In this document: one piece after another, positions 19,587 through 28,488 of the stretch
Layout: each line of letters starts with the position of its first letter
How positions within the stretch are numbered: position 1 is the stretch's first letter
Assembly (NCBI GenBank): GCA_018436855.1
Contig: JAHDKO010000057.1
Location: forward strand, 1 to 64,000
Direction: 5' to 3'
DNA length: 64,000 nucleotides
Origin: Deltaproteobacteria bacterium
GTDB taxonomy: Bacteria > Desulfobacterota > Desulfomonilia > UBA1062
Notes under the pieces: generated by a model
Told to the model about the DNA's origin: nothing
The model's database searches: none
Seen by the model: only the letters and a program-made list of their open reading frames with translations
Translations under genes and position numbers: made by a program

Positions 19587-19919
19587 GGAATCCTGCTGAT
19601 ATTATGATATTTGTATTTATTGGACTATGGTGCAGTTATCCGGGGTGTGTACCCGTCAGATCCGGGCTCGGGAAGGCCTCCGGCGGATTACCCGGCCGCA
19701 GGAAGAGGGTCGTTCGGGGAATTCTCTTCCCTTGGTCGACGAATCCTTTGGCGGCGGCGGGAGAACGGCCGGGCCTCGAAGCGATGAACCCCCGGGTTTA
19801 CCAGGATGGGCCACCTGCGGCGGGCATACCCGTCCGCCGGGAAAAATTCCGTCCGAGAGCGGGTTGAGCCGGCGAGGAGGGCTGTAAGGCATGCGTACTT
19901 CGCGCAGACAGTGCAAGAC

Positions 19920-22253
19920 ATGGAAATAATCGCGCACATCCTCTTTCGGGCCAGGTACGTCCTGTGTGCCCTGACCCTCGCCCTGACCGCCTTCTTCGGG
20001 CTGTCCATCTCCATGGAGATGGAAAATTCGATCAGCTCGTGGTTTTCACCCGACGACCCGGTTTCGGTCAACTACCAGGCCTTCCGGGACACCTTCGAAG
20101 GAAGCAGGTACCTCATCGCGGCCGTGGAGGCCGGAGATCTCTTCACCCGGGAGGGACTGGACTATCTGCGCCGGAAAACCGCTGAGCTCAAGGGCCTGGA
20201 GCGAGTGAAGCAGGCCTACAGCCTGGCCACGGCCAGCAAGATCATCGGAACCGCCGAGGGCATGGAGATCGAGCCCCTGCTGAAAAACCTCGAGCACACG
20301 GACACAGCCACCATCAGGCGGTATGCACTTGAGGACGAGCTGTTCGCCGGTTACCTCGTCTCGCGGTCGGGCACGCTGGGCGCTATCGTGCTGGTCTTCG
20401 ACGACATGGACGCCCGCGTCATGGCCCAGACCGTCGCCCAGATCGAGGCATGCATGGAGCAGGACAGGCCGGCGGGGGTCGGCACCTTCCTCTCCGGCGA
20501 TATCATGGTCAATCACGAGTTCAACCGGGTAACCGAACAGAACGAGACCATCCTGCCCATACTCGGTCTTGTCGTGATCGTGGTCATTGTTTATGTCCTC
20601 TTCCGGTCCCCGGCCAAGATCGGCATCGCCGTAGCCGTCATTCTCATGAGCCTCTGCTGGACGCTCGGGTTCCACTCGCTTCTGGGATTGAGCTTCAATG
20701 CCTTGAGCGGGATGATCATCCCGCTGATCATCATCCTCTCCGTGTCCAACACGGTCCATATCATGGAATATTTCGAAGAGGTGCGGGAGAACGCAAGCGC
20801 TGAGCACTCGTTCGTCAACACGGTGTCCTACATCACCACACCCTGCTTCCATACCTCGGTCACCACATCCCTGGGGCTGCTGTCGCTGGCCACCAGCCCT
20901 ATCAGCGCGGTGAGGCACTTCGGTATGGTTTCCGCGGCAGGGGTGATGTTCGGCTTCATCATCTCCCTGTGCATCGTGCCGCTCATGCTCACCCTCACGC
21001 CCGCGCACCGGAAGATACCACACAAGTACTGGGGGCATCTGCTTGCCGCGGTGTTCCGGATCAACGAAAGGCACTCCCGGCTCATCCTTTTCATGACCGC
21101 GGCGGCTCTTGCCATCGCGGTGCTCGGCATGAGCCGGGTGCGGATCGAAACCAACGAGCTGGAGTGGTTCCCACGGGACAGCGCCATGTACCGCAATGCC
21201 AAAACCCTTGACCGGGAGCTCACCGGGATCGGCACCCTTGAGATCCTCATCGAGGGTGAAAGCGATCTCATGATGCAGCCCGGCATCCTCTCCCGCATGG
21301 ACGCGCTGGCGCTGGATATCGAGGCGATGCCCGAGGTGAAGAAGGTCATCTCGCTTGCCGGTTATGTCAAGGCGCTCAACAGGGCGCTGAACGAAGGCTC
21401 ACCCGATGAGTACCGGATTCCGGACTCACGGGAGCTCATCGCCCAGGAAATCCTGCTGATGAGCTTCTCTGAAACCGGCACAGAAGAACTGGAGCGGGTG
21501 GCGAGCCATGACTTCTCCAAGGGAAGGATCGCCGTCAAGCTCTCCTACGGGAGCTCCGAGCAAGGCCGCATCATCTCGGAGAAGATACTCGCACTGGCAA
21601 AGAATGCGTACGACGGGGTGGAGGGTCTGCGCATATCCGTCACCGGCTCGTCGTATCTCCTGAGCATGCTGGACAAGTACATCGTCGAGAGCCAGATCAA
21701 GTCGTTCTCGCTGGCATTCGCCCTGGTGTTCGGGATGCTCTTTCTCATCCTGTTCTCGATACGGTTCGGGCTTTTGTTCCTGCTTCCCAACCTGCTTCCC
21801 ATCATGTTCGTCATCGGGATCATGGGCTGGGCGGGCATCAGTCTGAACGTGGGAACGGTCATGATCTCTTCCGTGGCATTAGGGATTGCCGTGGACGACT
21901 CCATTCACCTGATCTCCCGGTTCCGCAAGGAGCTCGCGGGGGGAAGGAACACGCTCCACGCCGCGCTGCGAAAGGCCACCATCCTTGTGGGCAGGGCACT
22001 GATCTTCACCACCGTGATCATCGTGGCGAGCTTTTCCGTGGTGATCGTCTCCGGCTTCCAGCCTTCACGTGATTTCGGGCTGCTGCTCTCGCTCACCCTG
22101 TTCATCGCGCTGATCTGCGACCTGTTCGTGCTCTCGTCCCTGGTCCTGGTTTTCAGGAGATTCTTCGAAAAAGATGCGGGGAGACCGGGTGATCCGCTCT
22201 GGGAAACCCGCGCGGAACCCGTCCCGGTCTCTTCGGGCCGGGAGCATGGCTGA
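19920..22253 (+). CDS. RND-superfamily (MMPL/HAE-like) membrane exporter
   Basis: About 777 residues from the ATG at 19920; a GTG at 19911 and a much earlier ATG at 19806 are alternatives. The topology is two repeats. TM1 (LCALTLALTAFFGLS) is followed by a periplasmic loop of about 190 residues and a five-helix bundle with sterol-sensing-like sequence (VIVVIVYVLFRSPAKIGIA onward). The pattern then repeats with TM7 near LILFMTAAALAIAVLGM and a final bundle containing GIAVDDSIHLISRF. This is the shape of MMPL/hopanoid-type lipid exporters. It converges on the hydrolase gene with one base between stops. The substrate is inferred as hydrophobic or lipidic only. Confidence 0.88.
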   Translation: MEIIAHILFRARYVLCALTLALTAFFGLSISMEMENSISSWFSPDDPVSVNYQAFRDTFEGSRYLIAAVEAGDLFTREGLDYLRRKTAELKGLERVKQAYSLATASKIIGTAEGMEIEPLLKNLEHTDTATIRRYALEDELFAGYLVSRSGTLGAIVLVFDDMDARVMAQTVAQIEACMEQDRPAGVGTFLSGDIMVNHEFNRVTEQNETILPILGLVVIVVIVYVLFRSPAKIGIAVAVILMSLCWTLGFHSLLGLSFNALSGMIIPLIIILSVSNTVHIMEYFEEVRENASAEHSFVNTVSYITTPCFHTSVTTSLGLLSLATSPISAVRHFGMVSAAGVMFGFIISLCIVPLMLTLTPAHRKIPHKYWGHLLAAVFRINERHSRLILFMTAAALAIAVLGMSRVRIETNELEWFPRDSAMYRNAKTLDRELTGIGTLEILIEGESDLMMQPGILSRMDALALDIEAMPEVKKVISLAGYVKALNRALNEGSPDEYRIPDSRELIAQEILLMSFSETGTEELERVASHDFSKGRIAVKLSYGSSEQGRIISEKILALAKNAYDGVEGLRISVTGSSYLLSMLDKYIVESQIKSFSLAFALVFGMLFLILFSIRFGLLFLLPNLLPIMFVIGIMGWAGISLNVGTVMISSVALGIAVDDSIHLISRFRKELAGGRNTLHAALRKATILVGRALIFTTVIIVASFSVVIVSGFQPSRDFGLLLSLTLFIALICDLFVLSSLVLVFRRFFEKDAGRPGDPLWETRAEPVPVSSGREHG

Positions 22254-22254
22254 T

Positions 22255-23385
22255 TCAGGTACCATCACGCTCTTTGATCCATCTGAGGATTCCGGGCCAC
22301 AGGGATCGGTGGGCCTTCCTGCCCACCAGCATTCCCACGTGCTGCAGTGCGACCCCCGGCTCTTCCTCGTACCAGAGCACCCGGTTCGCCGGGCTCCCGG
22401 CGATGTCGTGCAGCGACAGGGACGCCTCAGGAGGAACCAGCACCGAGCGCCTGTCCGCCACCGTGAGGATCGGGACCCTTATGTTCAGGGGCGATACAGG
22501 CCTTCCGTCGATCTCGAGCGTGGAGCTCATGAAACAGTCCCGGCGGTAGAGTCTTTCCATGATCTCTTCGAAGAGCAGCCCGGGCATGGGCAGCTCGTCC
22601 AGGGTCCAGCGCAGCACCTTCAGGTGCGTCGCCAGCAGCCGGGGGTCAAGCAGGCTCGCCTGCCAGTCAACCCACCGTTCGGTCTGAAAGCTCGATGGAG
22701 CGGCCAGGGTGCTCATGGCGCTGAGGAACCAGCCAGGGACATTCCCCGGCACAAAGGGGAACACTCGGGCATACGGGGCACGGGCCACCAGAGAATCGAT
22801 CGCCCCCATACCGGGTCCGAACCTGATCGGGGCGCCAAGCAGAACGAGCCCCCCGACCATATCGGGATGCAGGGAGGCGAAGATCGCGGCAAAGGTGCCC
22901 CCCAGAGAATGCCCTGCCAGAAAAGGCCTTTTTCCCCACAACCCGGATTTCATGGCGCCCAGGCAATCGAGAATGCATTGCCCGGCATAATGGGCCAGAC
23001 CGAGCCCCTGTTCCCGAATCCACGGCATTTCCCAGCGGATGAGCCGGACCCGGATACCCTGCCTCAGGAACCGCCTCACCACGCTGACCTGAGGATCGAG
23101 ATCCCAGATATACGCCCGTTTGATGGGCGCCGGAACAATGAGCACTGCCGGGCCTTCGCTCCCTGCGTCTCCATACGACCTCAGCGCGAACGACGGCCCT
23201 GCCAGCATGGTCTCCGAGGGGGTCTCCCGGGGGCCGAGCCCTATCGTGTCGAGCACCCTGCCCCGCCGGCGCCTGTCCCGGTCGATCATGCCGCAGAGAT
23301 GTCCGATCTGCGAAAGCGGCATCCGGGCAATCCGATTGATTGCGTCGACAGCAGCTCCGGCCGTATCTTCAGACAAAAGGTGCAT
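22255..23385 (-). CDS. Alpha/beta hydrolase resembling class III PHA synthase PhaC but with Ser nucleophile
   Basis: 376 residues. The overall layout, with an N-terminal helical region, VLIVPAPIKRAYIWDL and a late HVGMLVGRKAHRSLWP, matches the PhaC-like branch. The nucleophile elbow is AGHSLGGT (S160), whereas polyhydroxyalkanoate synthases use Cys. An esterase, depolymerase or acyltransferase is therefore more likely than a synthase. D in VADRRS and the late His complete a plausible triad. AGGA lies 5 bases before the ATG. Confidence 0.82.
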   Translation of the reverse strand: MHLLSEDTAGAAVDAINRIARMPLSQIGHLCGMIDRDRRRRGRVLDTIGLGPRETPSETMLAGPSFALRSYGDAGSEGPAVLIVPAPIKRAYIWDLDPQVSVVRRFLRQGIRVRLIRWEMPWIREQGLGLAHYAGQCILDCLGAMKSGLWGKRPFLAGHSLGGTFAAIFASLHPDMVGGLVLLGAPIRFGPGMGAIDSLVARAPYARVFPFVPGNVPGWFLSAMSTLAAPSSFQTERWVDWQASLLDPRLLATHLKVLRWTLDELPMPGLLFEEIMERLYRRDCFMSSTLEIDGRPVSPLNIRVPILTVADRRSVLVPPEASLSLHDIAGSPANRVLWYEEEPGVALQHVGMLVGRKAHRSLWPGILRWIKERDGT

Positions 23386-23456
23386 ATCGATCCTGTAGGC
23401 GTCTGCCTATAGGGAAAGAGACCCATGCCTTGCACTCTCTACCGGCGGATGTTCCG

Positions 23457-24677
23457 CTACCGCCCGTTCCACCCCGCGATCCTCGCCCAGAGCCACCAAG
23501 CCGCGTAGGCCTTGAGGTTTGCATTGAGCGGCTGGGAATGCGCCGAATAGCAGTCATACCAGTCCTGGCCCTCCACGTGGGCATTCTGCCACTGGATGGC
23601 CCAGTTTGCATCACGGCTCCCGTCACCGTCGGAGTCGTACGCGCAGGCGTCGTCCGGATACCTGTCGCCGTAGAAGACACCGTCGGGGTCATAGGTCTCG
23701 ATGTCTGCAAAATCGTAGAGAATCTTTCCCCTTGTCCTGCAGTATTGCCGGATCTGCTCATTCCTCCGGTGCAGGTTCCCTTCGAGGCCGGTGCCGTCGA
23801 GATGGCCGGTCATGTAGACGAATTTCACCTCGGGATACTCACCCTCCAGGGTGTCCATGAGGTTCAGATAGGTGTCGATGTCCGACACCGTGGCATCGGA
23901 GACCTGGCCGCACCATGACCACATGACCACATTGACCTCGGGGTGCGCGTCCAGATAGGTACGGGTGGCCCCGGCCCACGCGGTGAGGCTCGGGCTGCCG
24001 AGATCGTTCGCTCCGGGAAACGGCGTGTCGCGCAGCTCGAGCGCATCTCCCGCTCCGCTTGGGTTGAAGGCATAGCGGCTTCCCCTGAAATCCACCAGCC
24101 CGGCCATGCCGTTGATGATCTGGCTCCCGTGGGAGGTGTGGCCGTAGGCGATGCACAGACTCCCTGCAGCCTGCTCGATCCATTCAGCAGGAACAGCATC
24201 GATATTCGCGGCGGTATGGTCGATGATGACGGCCGAAGTGCCGGGGAGAGGGTCGGGATTTTCCGGAGGGGATGGGCCCTGGTCATCCGAGAGGGACACC
24301 CTCATGAAGGTCGAGCCCGAGACACCTTCCATGGTGGCGGTGATGGTCGCCTCGCCTTCCGCATGGGCGGTGGCCAGTCCGGTTTCACTGATGCTGACGA
24401 TATTCTCGTCCGACGTCGACCAGGTCACGAATTCGGTCAGGTTCTCGGAAGAGCCATTGCTGTAGATGCCGACAGCGGTAAACTGCCTGGTCTGCTGCAT
24501 GCCGATGTTCGAGTTTCCCGGGGTGACGGCGATGGATGAGAGCGCACCCCCGGGGCCGGTGCTGCTCTCTGCCAGGGGATCGTGATCGTGACTGTCGCTG
24601 CTGCACGAAGAGAGGAGAACCGCGAGCGCGAGAAGGGCGAGTGATTTGAAAGTTTGAGTTTGAGATAAGTGGATCAT
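23457..24677 (-). CDS. Exported lipoprotein with bacterial Ig-like domain and an uncharacterised C-terminal domain
   Basis: 406 residues. The lipobox LLSSC is near residue 25, followed by an Asp/His-rich linker (SDSHDHD). A Big_2-type Ig domain (about 48-130; QTRQFTAVGIYSNGS, then WSTSDENIVSISETGLATAHAEG) leads to a Pro-rich linker. The 250-residue C-terminal domain has conserved-looking YGHTSHGSQI, VVMWSWCGQVSD and TGHLDGTG motifs plus a calcium-loop-like DSDGDGSRD. The His and Asp/Cys motifs suggest an SGNH-like or metal-dependent hydrolase, but I do not recognise the family. GGAGGAGG precedes the ATG. Confidence 0.85.
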   Translation of the reverse strand: MIHLSQTQTFKSLALLALAVLLSSCSSDSHDHDPLAESSTGPGGALSSIAVTPGNSNIGMQQTRQFTAVGIYSNGSSENLTEFVTWSTSDENIVSISETGLATAHAEGEATITATMEGVSGSTFMRVSLSDDQGPSPPENPDPLPGTSAVIIDHTAANIDAVPAEWIEQAAGSLCIAYGHTSHGSQIINGMAGLVDFRGSRYAFNPSGAGDALELRDTPFPGANDLGSPSLTAWAGATRTYLDAHPEVNVVMWSWCGQVSDATVSDIDTYLNLMDTLEGEYPEVKFVYMTGHLDGTGLEGNLHRRNEQIRQYCRTRGKILYDFADIETYDPDGVFYGDRYPDDACAYDSDGDGSRDANWAIQWQNAHVEGQDWYDCYSAHSQPLNANLKAYAAWWLWARIAGWNGR

Positions 24678-24867
24678 GAGTAAACCTCCTCCAGTAAGCT
24701 AAATACTAAGCCCCCTGCCCTTTTATATCAAGATCCGCGGCCGGGGAACAAAAGCGCGGCCTGCTCTGAACGCACATCCGGGCGGTCGACCTGTTCGGCT
24801 TGTCTGAAAGAAGCGCGGCAAGGCAAGTTCTCTAAAAAAAAGACTTTACCGCTGATACCGGAGCCGG

Positions 24868-25155
24868 CTACAGCATGTCCAGGAACTCATGCCACGGGGT
24901 GGCGAACAGGGTCTCGGTGGTGGAGTTGCCAAAGGCCCGGATGATCATGGCGGCCTTTTCCACCTGCTTGGGATTGTCCGACTCCACGACATCCACCACA
25001 TCGAAGCGTCCCAGCACGGCAAAGCTCTGCTTCCAGTGGACCTCGGGGCATTCATCCTTGATCTTCTTCGAAACCCTGGCCGCCATCTCCCGGTAGATGA
25101 CAGGCTCTTTGAGCGCATCCGGGGATAGTTTGCTCAGAATGATATACGTCTGCAT
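24868..25155 (-). CDS. GYD-domain protein
   Basis: 95 residues from the ATG at 25155, which has AAGGAGG 8 bases upstream; the longer upstream extension lacks family sequence. The chain starts TYIILSKLSPDA and contains FAVLGRFDVVDVVESDN, the pattern of GYD-domain proteins (a ferredoxin-like dimeric alpha/beta-barrel fold). Function is unknown in the family. It is a single gene. Confidence 0.85.
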   Translation of the reverse strand: MQTYIILSKLSPDALKEPVIYREMAARVSKKIKDECPEVHWKQSFAVLGRFDVVDVVESDNPKQVEKAAMIIRAFGNSTTETLFATPWHEFLDML

Positions 25156-25369
25156 CCGTGCCTCCTTGGATCTCTCCCGAAAATCGTAGCCTCGCGTGTT
25201 CACCGGTGCATAGCGGCCGCACCCCTTGAGGAAATCATGTTGACGGTTGAATCCGGTATGCAGGGAGAGAAGTGATTCTTTCGCGATATAGTGAGTCATG
25301 TAATACGGGCAAACAGAAAATCAACCAGCCCTTGCCTTGAAAAGCGCCGGGGAAAGGGACCAACCGGGG

Positions 25370-26206
25370 CTACCCCTGCGCTTCGGGTCCTTCGTCCTTG
25401 TACGGAACGGGCACGTACTGTACCGAAGGCCGCTGCTGCTCGGCCTGAGGGAACAGCTCCATGAGGCGGTAGATATCGCCCGGCACATGATCGGTCACAT
25501 TGATTCCCAGCCTTTTCGCATCCTCGAAAAAGATCGGGTGATCGTGCGTCCGCCTGCCTTCGGTAAGAGCCTTCACGATCCTCTCCACATCTCCGGGGCT
25601 TCTCTCGTTCGAGAGGATGATCTCCACGAACTCCCTCATCTGCCTGAGCGCCTTGTCCGAGATGTCGGCCATGATATAGGTCTCATCGTCGATGTCCTTG
25701 GGCTCCTTCTTCTCCACTGCCGCCATGATGGAGACCGCCGGGTACTTTCCCACCTGGGGATCCACCGACCCCAGGACGGCGTTGCCGTCCATGACCACCT
25801 CGTCCGCCGCAAGGCACAGCAGGGTCCCGCCGGACATGGCGTAGTGGGGAACGAAGATGGTCACCTTCGCCCTGTGCCGCTTCAGAGCCATGGCGATCTG
25901 CTCGGAGGAGAGCACGAGCCCGCCCGGGGTATGGACAATCATATCGATGGGCATGTCCTCGGGCGTGAACCTGATGGCCCTCAGGATCTCCTCGGAGTCG
26001 TTGATGTCGATATACCTCATGAGGGGGATTCCGAAGAGCCTCATGGTCTCCTGCCGGTGGATCAGGGTGATGACGCGGGAATTGCGCCTCTTCTCGATGG
26101 TCCTGATGAGCCGCATCCGCCTGACCCGCATCAGCTTCTGCTGGAACACGGGGATGAGGACGGCTGCAATGAGCAGCAGCCACAGTATGTTCCAGGCATC
26201 GTTCAT
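25370..26206 (-). CDS. Membrane-anchored serine protease of the SDH_sah/ClpP-fold family
   Basis: 278 residues. One N-terminal membrane helix (about 6-22) is followed by a ClpP/crotonase-like domain. VHTPGG (about 91-96) forms the oxyanion region and HYAMSGGT places the nucleophile at S125, with D-rich helices after it. This matches the serine dehydrogenase-proteinase group (SppA-like, often membrane-bound). It probably acts at the cytoplasmic membrane in protein quality control. It lies downstream of the MacAB operon on the same strand with a 345-base gap and may be separately transcribed. Confidence 0.88.
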   Translation of the reverse strand: MNDAWNILWLLLIAAVLIPVFQQKLMRVRRMRLIRTIEKRRNSRVITLIHRQETMRLFGIPLMRYIDINDSEEILRAIRFTPEDMPIDMIVHTPGGLVLSSEQIAMALKRHRAKVTIFVPHYAMSGGTLLCLAADEVVMDGNAVLGSVDPQVGKYPAVSIMAAVEKKEPKDIDDETYIMADISDKALRQMREFVEIILSNERSPGDVERIVKALTEGRRTHDHPIFFEDAKRLGINVTDHVPGDIYRLMELFPQAEQQRPSVQYVPVPYKDEGPEAQG

Positions 26207-26551
26207 GCGCGTCCTCCCCGTTCACGAAAAGAACCGCTCTTTCCCTTGACAAGGGCAGCCGGGCGCCGCTTATGCGCCCGCCCCTCCGGGCGATACCCGG
26301 CACATTCCAGGGACACCCGGGCCGCACCACCCACCTCCGGCCATGTTCATCCGTCACGCCGTACCTTCCGGGACATCCTCAGGCTCACGATACGGGTTTT
26401 TTCAATGCCGGATGAAATTCATGATAAGATCCGGAAACGAAAAGCCAATATGGCGGAAGCGAGGCGCCCCCTCCAAGAGGGGACGAAAAGAAGGCCGCGA
26501 AAGATCGGGCCTCAAAAAGACATCGGCTGAATTTCCGGAGCCCCGGGCTTC
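26207..26551. other. Intergenic region with REP-like hairpin
   Basis: 345 bases between the protease start and the MacB permease stop. CCCCTC and GAGGGG arms (26468-26473 and 26477-26482, CAA loop) followed by ACG form a GTCCCC-type hairpin on the minus strand, just after the permease gene. It resembles the element at 168-182. No coding frame is convincing. It could act as the 3' end of the efflux operon. Confidence 0.45.
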
Positions 26552-27763
26552 TCACTCGTGCCGCAGGGCCTCGATGGGATCCATACGTGCCGCCTGGCGG
26601 GCAGGGAAAAACCCGAAAACCACACCCACGGAGGCGGAGAACACGAAGGCCAGAATCACGATGCCCGCATTGAATACAAAGGGCACCCCGAGGAGATGGG
26701 CGCCCAGGGCCGCAGCCCCGAGGCCCAGGGCAATGCCGAAGATCCCGCCCAGCGACGAGAGCACCACCGCCTCGATCAGGAACTGCATGAGCACCTCCTT
26801 CTCCCGGGCGCCAATGGCCAGACGCGTGCCGATCTCGCGGGTGCGTTCCGTGACCGAGACCAGCATGATGTTCATGATCCCGATGCCGCCCACCAGGAGG
26901 CTCACCGCGGCTACCGCTCCCAGCAGGGCGGTGAGGACCCGGGTGGTGCTCGTGAGCGCGCTCACGATCTCCTCCATGTCGCGGACGTGAAAGTCGTCGT
27001 CGCGGCCTTGAGCGATGCGTCGCCGCTCGCGCATCAGGCGTTCGATGTCTTCCCTGAGGGCCTCGGTGGACACACCCTCCATGGCGGAGACCATGACCGC
27101 CTCCACGTCCGTATTGCCTGCAATGCGCCTCTGCAGTGCCTTGAGCGGGACCAGGACCGTATTGTCCTGGTCCTGTCCGAAGCTCGACTGGCCCTTTGAC
27201 GAAAGAACGCCCACCACCTGGCAGGAGAGCCTGTCCAGCCGGATAAAGGCGCCCAGGGGATCCTGATCGCCAAAGAGCTCCTTGACCACGGTGGTGCCCA
27301 GGATGCATACCGCCCTGCCGGATTGCAGCTCGCCCTCGGTGAAGACACGGCCGTGTTCGAGCGGCCAGTCGCGGACCGTGAGATAGTCGTTCGTGCTGCC
27401 CATGACCGAGGTGGGCCAGTTCCGGTTCCCGATGATGGCCTGAGCGGACCTGTTCGCCGTTGGTGCCACGGCCTCAAGACCTGCGATCTCCCGCTCGATG
27501 GCCTGCGCGTCGGAGATCTTGAACCTCTCCGATGGGATCCTCACGCCGCCCGGGCCCCGGAAACCCTGGCCCGGCCTGACCTGGAGCATGTTGCTGCCCA
27601 GGCTTGATATGTCGGCCCTCACCTGCTCGGTGGCCCCGTCGCCCAGGGTGACCATGGTGATGACCGCAGCCACGCCGATCACGATGCCCAAGATCGTGAG
27701 AAACGACCGCAGAACATTGCGCCGGATGGCGCGCAGCGCCAGTACGAAGGTCTCCCAGATCAC
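26552..27763 (-). CDS. MacB-like ABC transporter permease
   Basis: 403 residues from a GTG at 27763 that overlaps the ATPase stop as GTGA; GGAGG lies 9 bases upstream. The open frame continues much further upstream, but there it runs antisense-free through the ATPase gene in another frame and is not this protein. One N-terminal membrane helix (FLTILGIVIGVAAVITMV) is followed by a large periplasmic MacB_PCD domain and a C-terminal three-helix FtsX domain (VSLLVGGIGIMNIMLVS, then two more). It forms a dimer in the tripartite efflux pump with the ATPase, adaptor and NodT channel encoded just upstream. Confidence 0.92.
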   Translation of the reverse strand: MIWETFVLALRAIRRNVLRSFLTILGIVIGVAAVITMVTLGDGATEQVRADISSLGSNMLQVRPGQGFRGPGGVRIPSERFKISDAQAIEREIAGLEAVAPTANRSAQAIIGNRNWPTSVMGSTNDYLTVRDWPLEHGRVFTEGELQSGRAVCILGTTVVKELFGDQDPLGAFIRLDRLSCQVVGVLSSKGQSSFGQDQDNTVLVPLKALQRRIAGNTDVEAVMVSAMEGVSTEALREDIERLMRERRRIAQGRDDDFHVRDMEEIVSALTSTTRVLTALLGAVAAVSLLVGGIGIMNIMLVSVTERTREIGTRLAIGAREKEVLMQFLIEAVVLSSLGGIFGIALGLGAAALGAHLLGVPFVFNAGIVILAFVFSASVGVVFGFFPARQAARMDPIEALRHE

Positions 27764-28488
27764 GGCCTGCACCCTCCGCCCGGTTCCTCGGAATCGATGA
27801 GTCCGTCCAGAAACCGGATGATGCGCCCGGCATAACCGGCCATGCCGGCATCGTGGGTGACCATGACGATGGTGACGCCCCGGTCCCTGTTGAAGGAGCA
27901 GAGAAGCTCCATGATCTCGCGGCTCCTGGTGGAGTCCAGGTTGCCGGTGGGTTCGTCCGCCATGAGCACCTCCGGTTCGATCACCATGGCCCGGGCGATG
28001 GCCACCCGCTGCTGCTGCCCGCCCGAGAGCTCGGCCGGGGTGTGAAGCTCCCACCCCGTAAGTCCCACCGCGTGGAGCGCGTCCCTGGCCATTGCATGCC
28101 GCTCCCTTGCCGGGACGCCGCGGTAGATCAGGGGAAGCTCGACGTTTTCCAGTGCCGAGGTGCGGCTCAGGAGGTTGAAGCCCTGGAACACGAAACCGAG
28201 GAAGTTCCTGCGCAACAAGGCCCGCTGATCGCGTGACAACGCGCCCGCGTCCGCCCCTTTGAACCGGTAGGCCCCCGCGGTGGGCGTGTCCAGGCAGCCC
28301 AGGATGTTCATGCAGGTGGACTTGCCCGATCCGCTGGGACCCATCACGGCCACGAACTCCCCCTTGTCGATCTTCAGGTCCACACCCTTGAGTGCGTGCA
28401 CCGCCGCAGGTCCCGAGCCGTACACCTTGGTGATGCCCTCCAGCCGGATAAGGGCGCCGTTGATGGATTCAGGGGCCTGGTCATTCAT
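27760..28488 (-). CDS. MacB-like ABC transporter ATP-binding protein
   Basis: 242 residues. Walker A is GPSGSGKST, the Q-loop lies in FVFQGFNLL, the signature is LSGGQQQ, Walker B is VLMADEPTG and the switch is THD. This is the LolD/MacB-type ATPase. ATGA overlap with the adaptor gene upstream and GTGA overlap with the permease gene downstream show translational coupling. The ATPase is split from the permease, unlike fused MacB. Confidence 0.94.
   Translation of the reverse strand: MNDQAPESINGALIRLEGITKVYGSGPAAVHALKGVDLKIDKGEFVAVMGPSGSGKSTCMNILGCLDTPTAGAYRFKGADAGALSRDQRALLRRNFLGFVFQGFNLLSRTSALENVELPLIYRGVPARERHAMARDALHAVGLTGWELHTPAELSGGQQQRVAIARAMVIEPEVLMADEPTGNLDSTRSREIMELLCSFNRDRGVTIVMVTHDAGMAGYAGRIIRFLDGLIDSEEPGGGCRP

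Noticed and set aside
22255-23385. PHA synthase
   Set aside because: The nucleophile elbow has Ser (AGHSLGGT), whereas PHA synthases use Cys.
26385-27308. Long minus-strand frame overlapping the MacB permease
   Set aside because: Shadow frame of the permease gene with Gly/Arg-rich composition.
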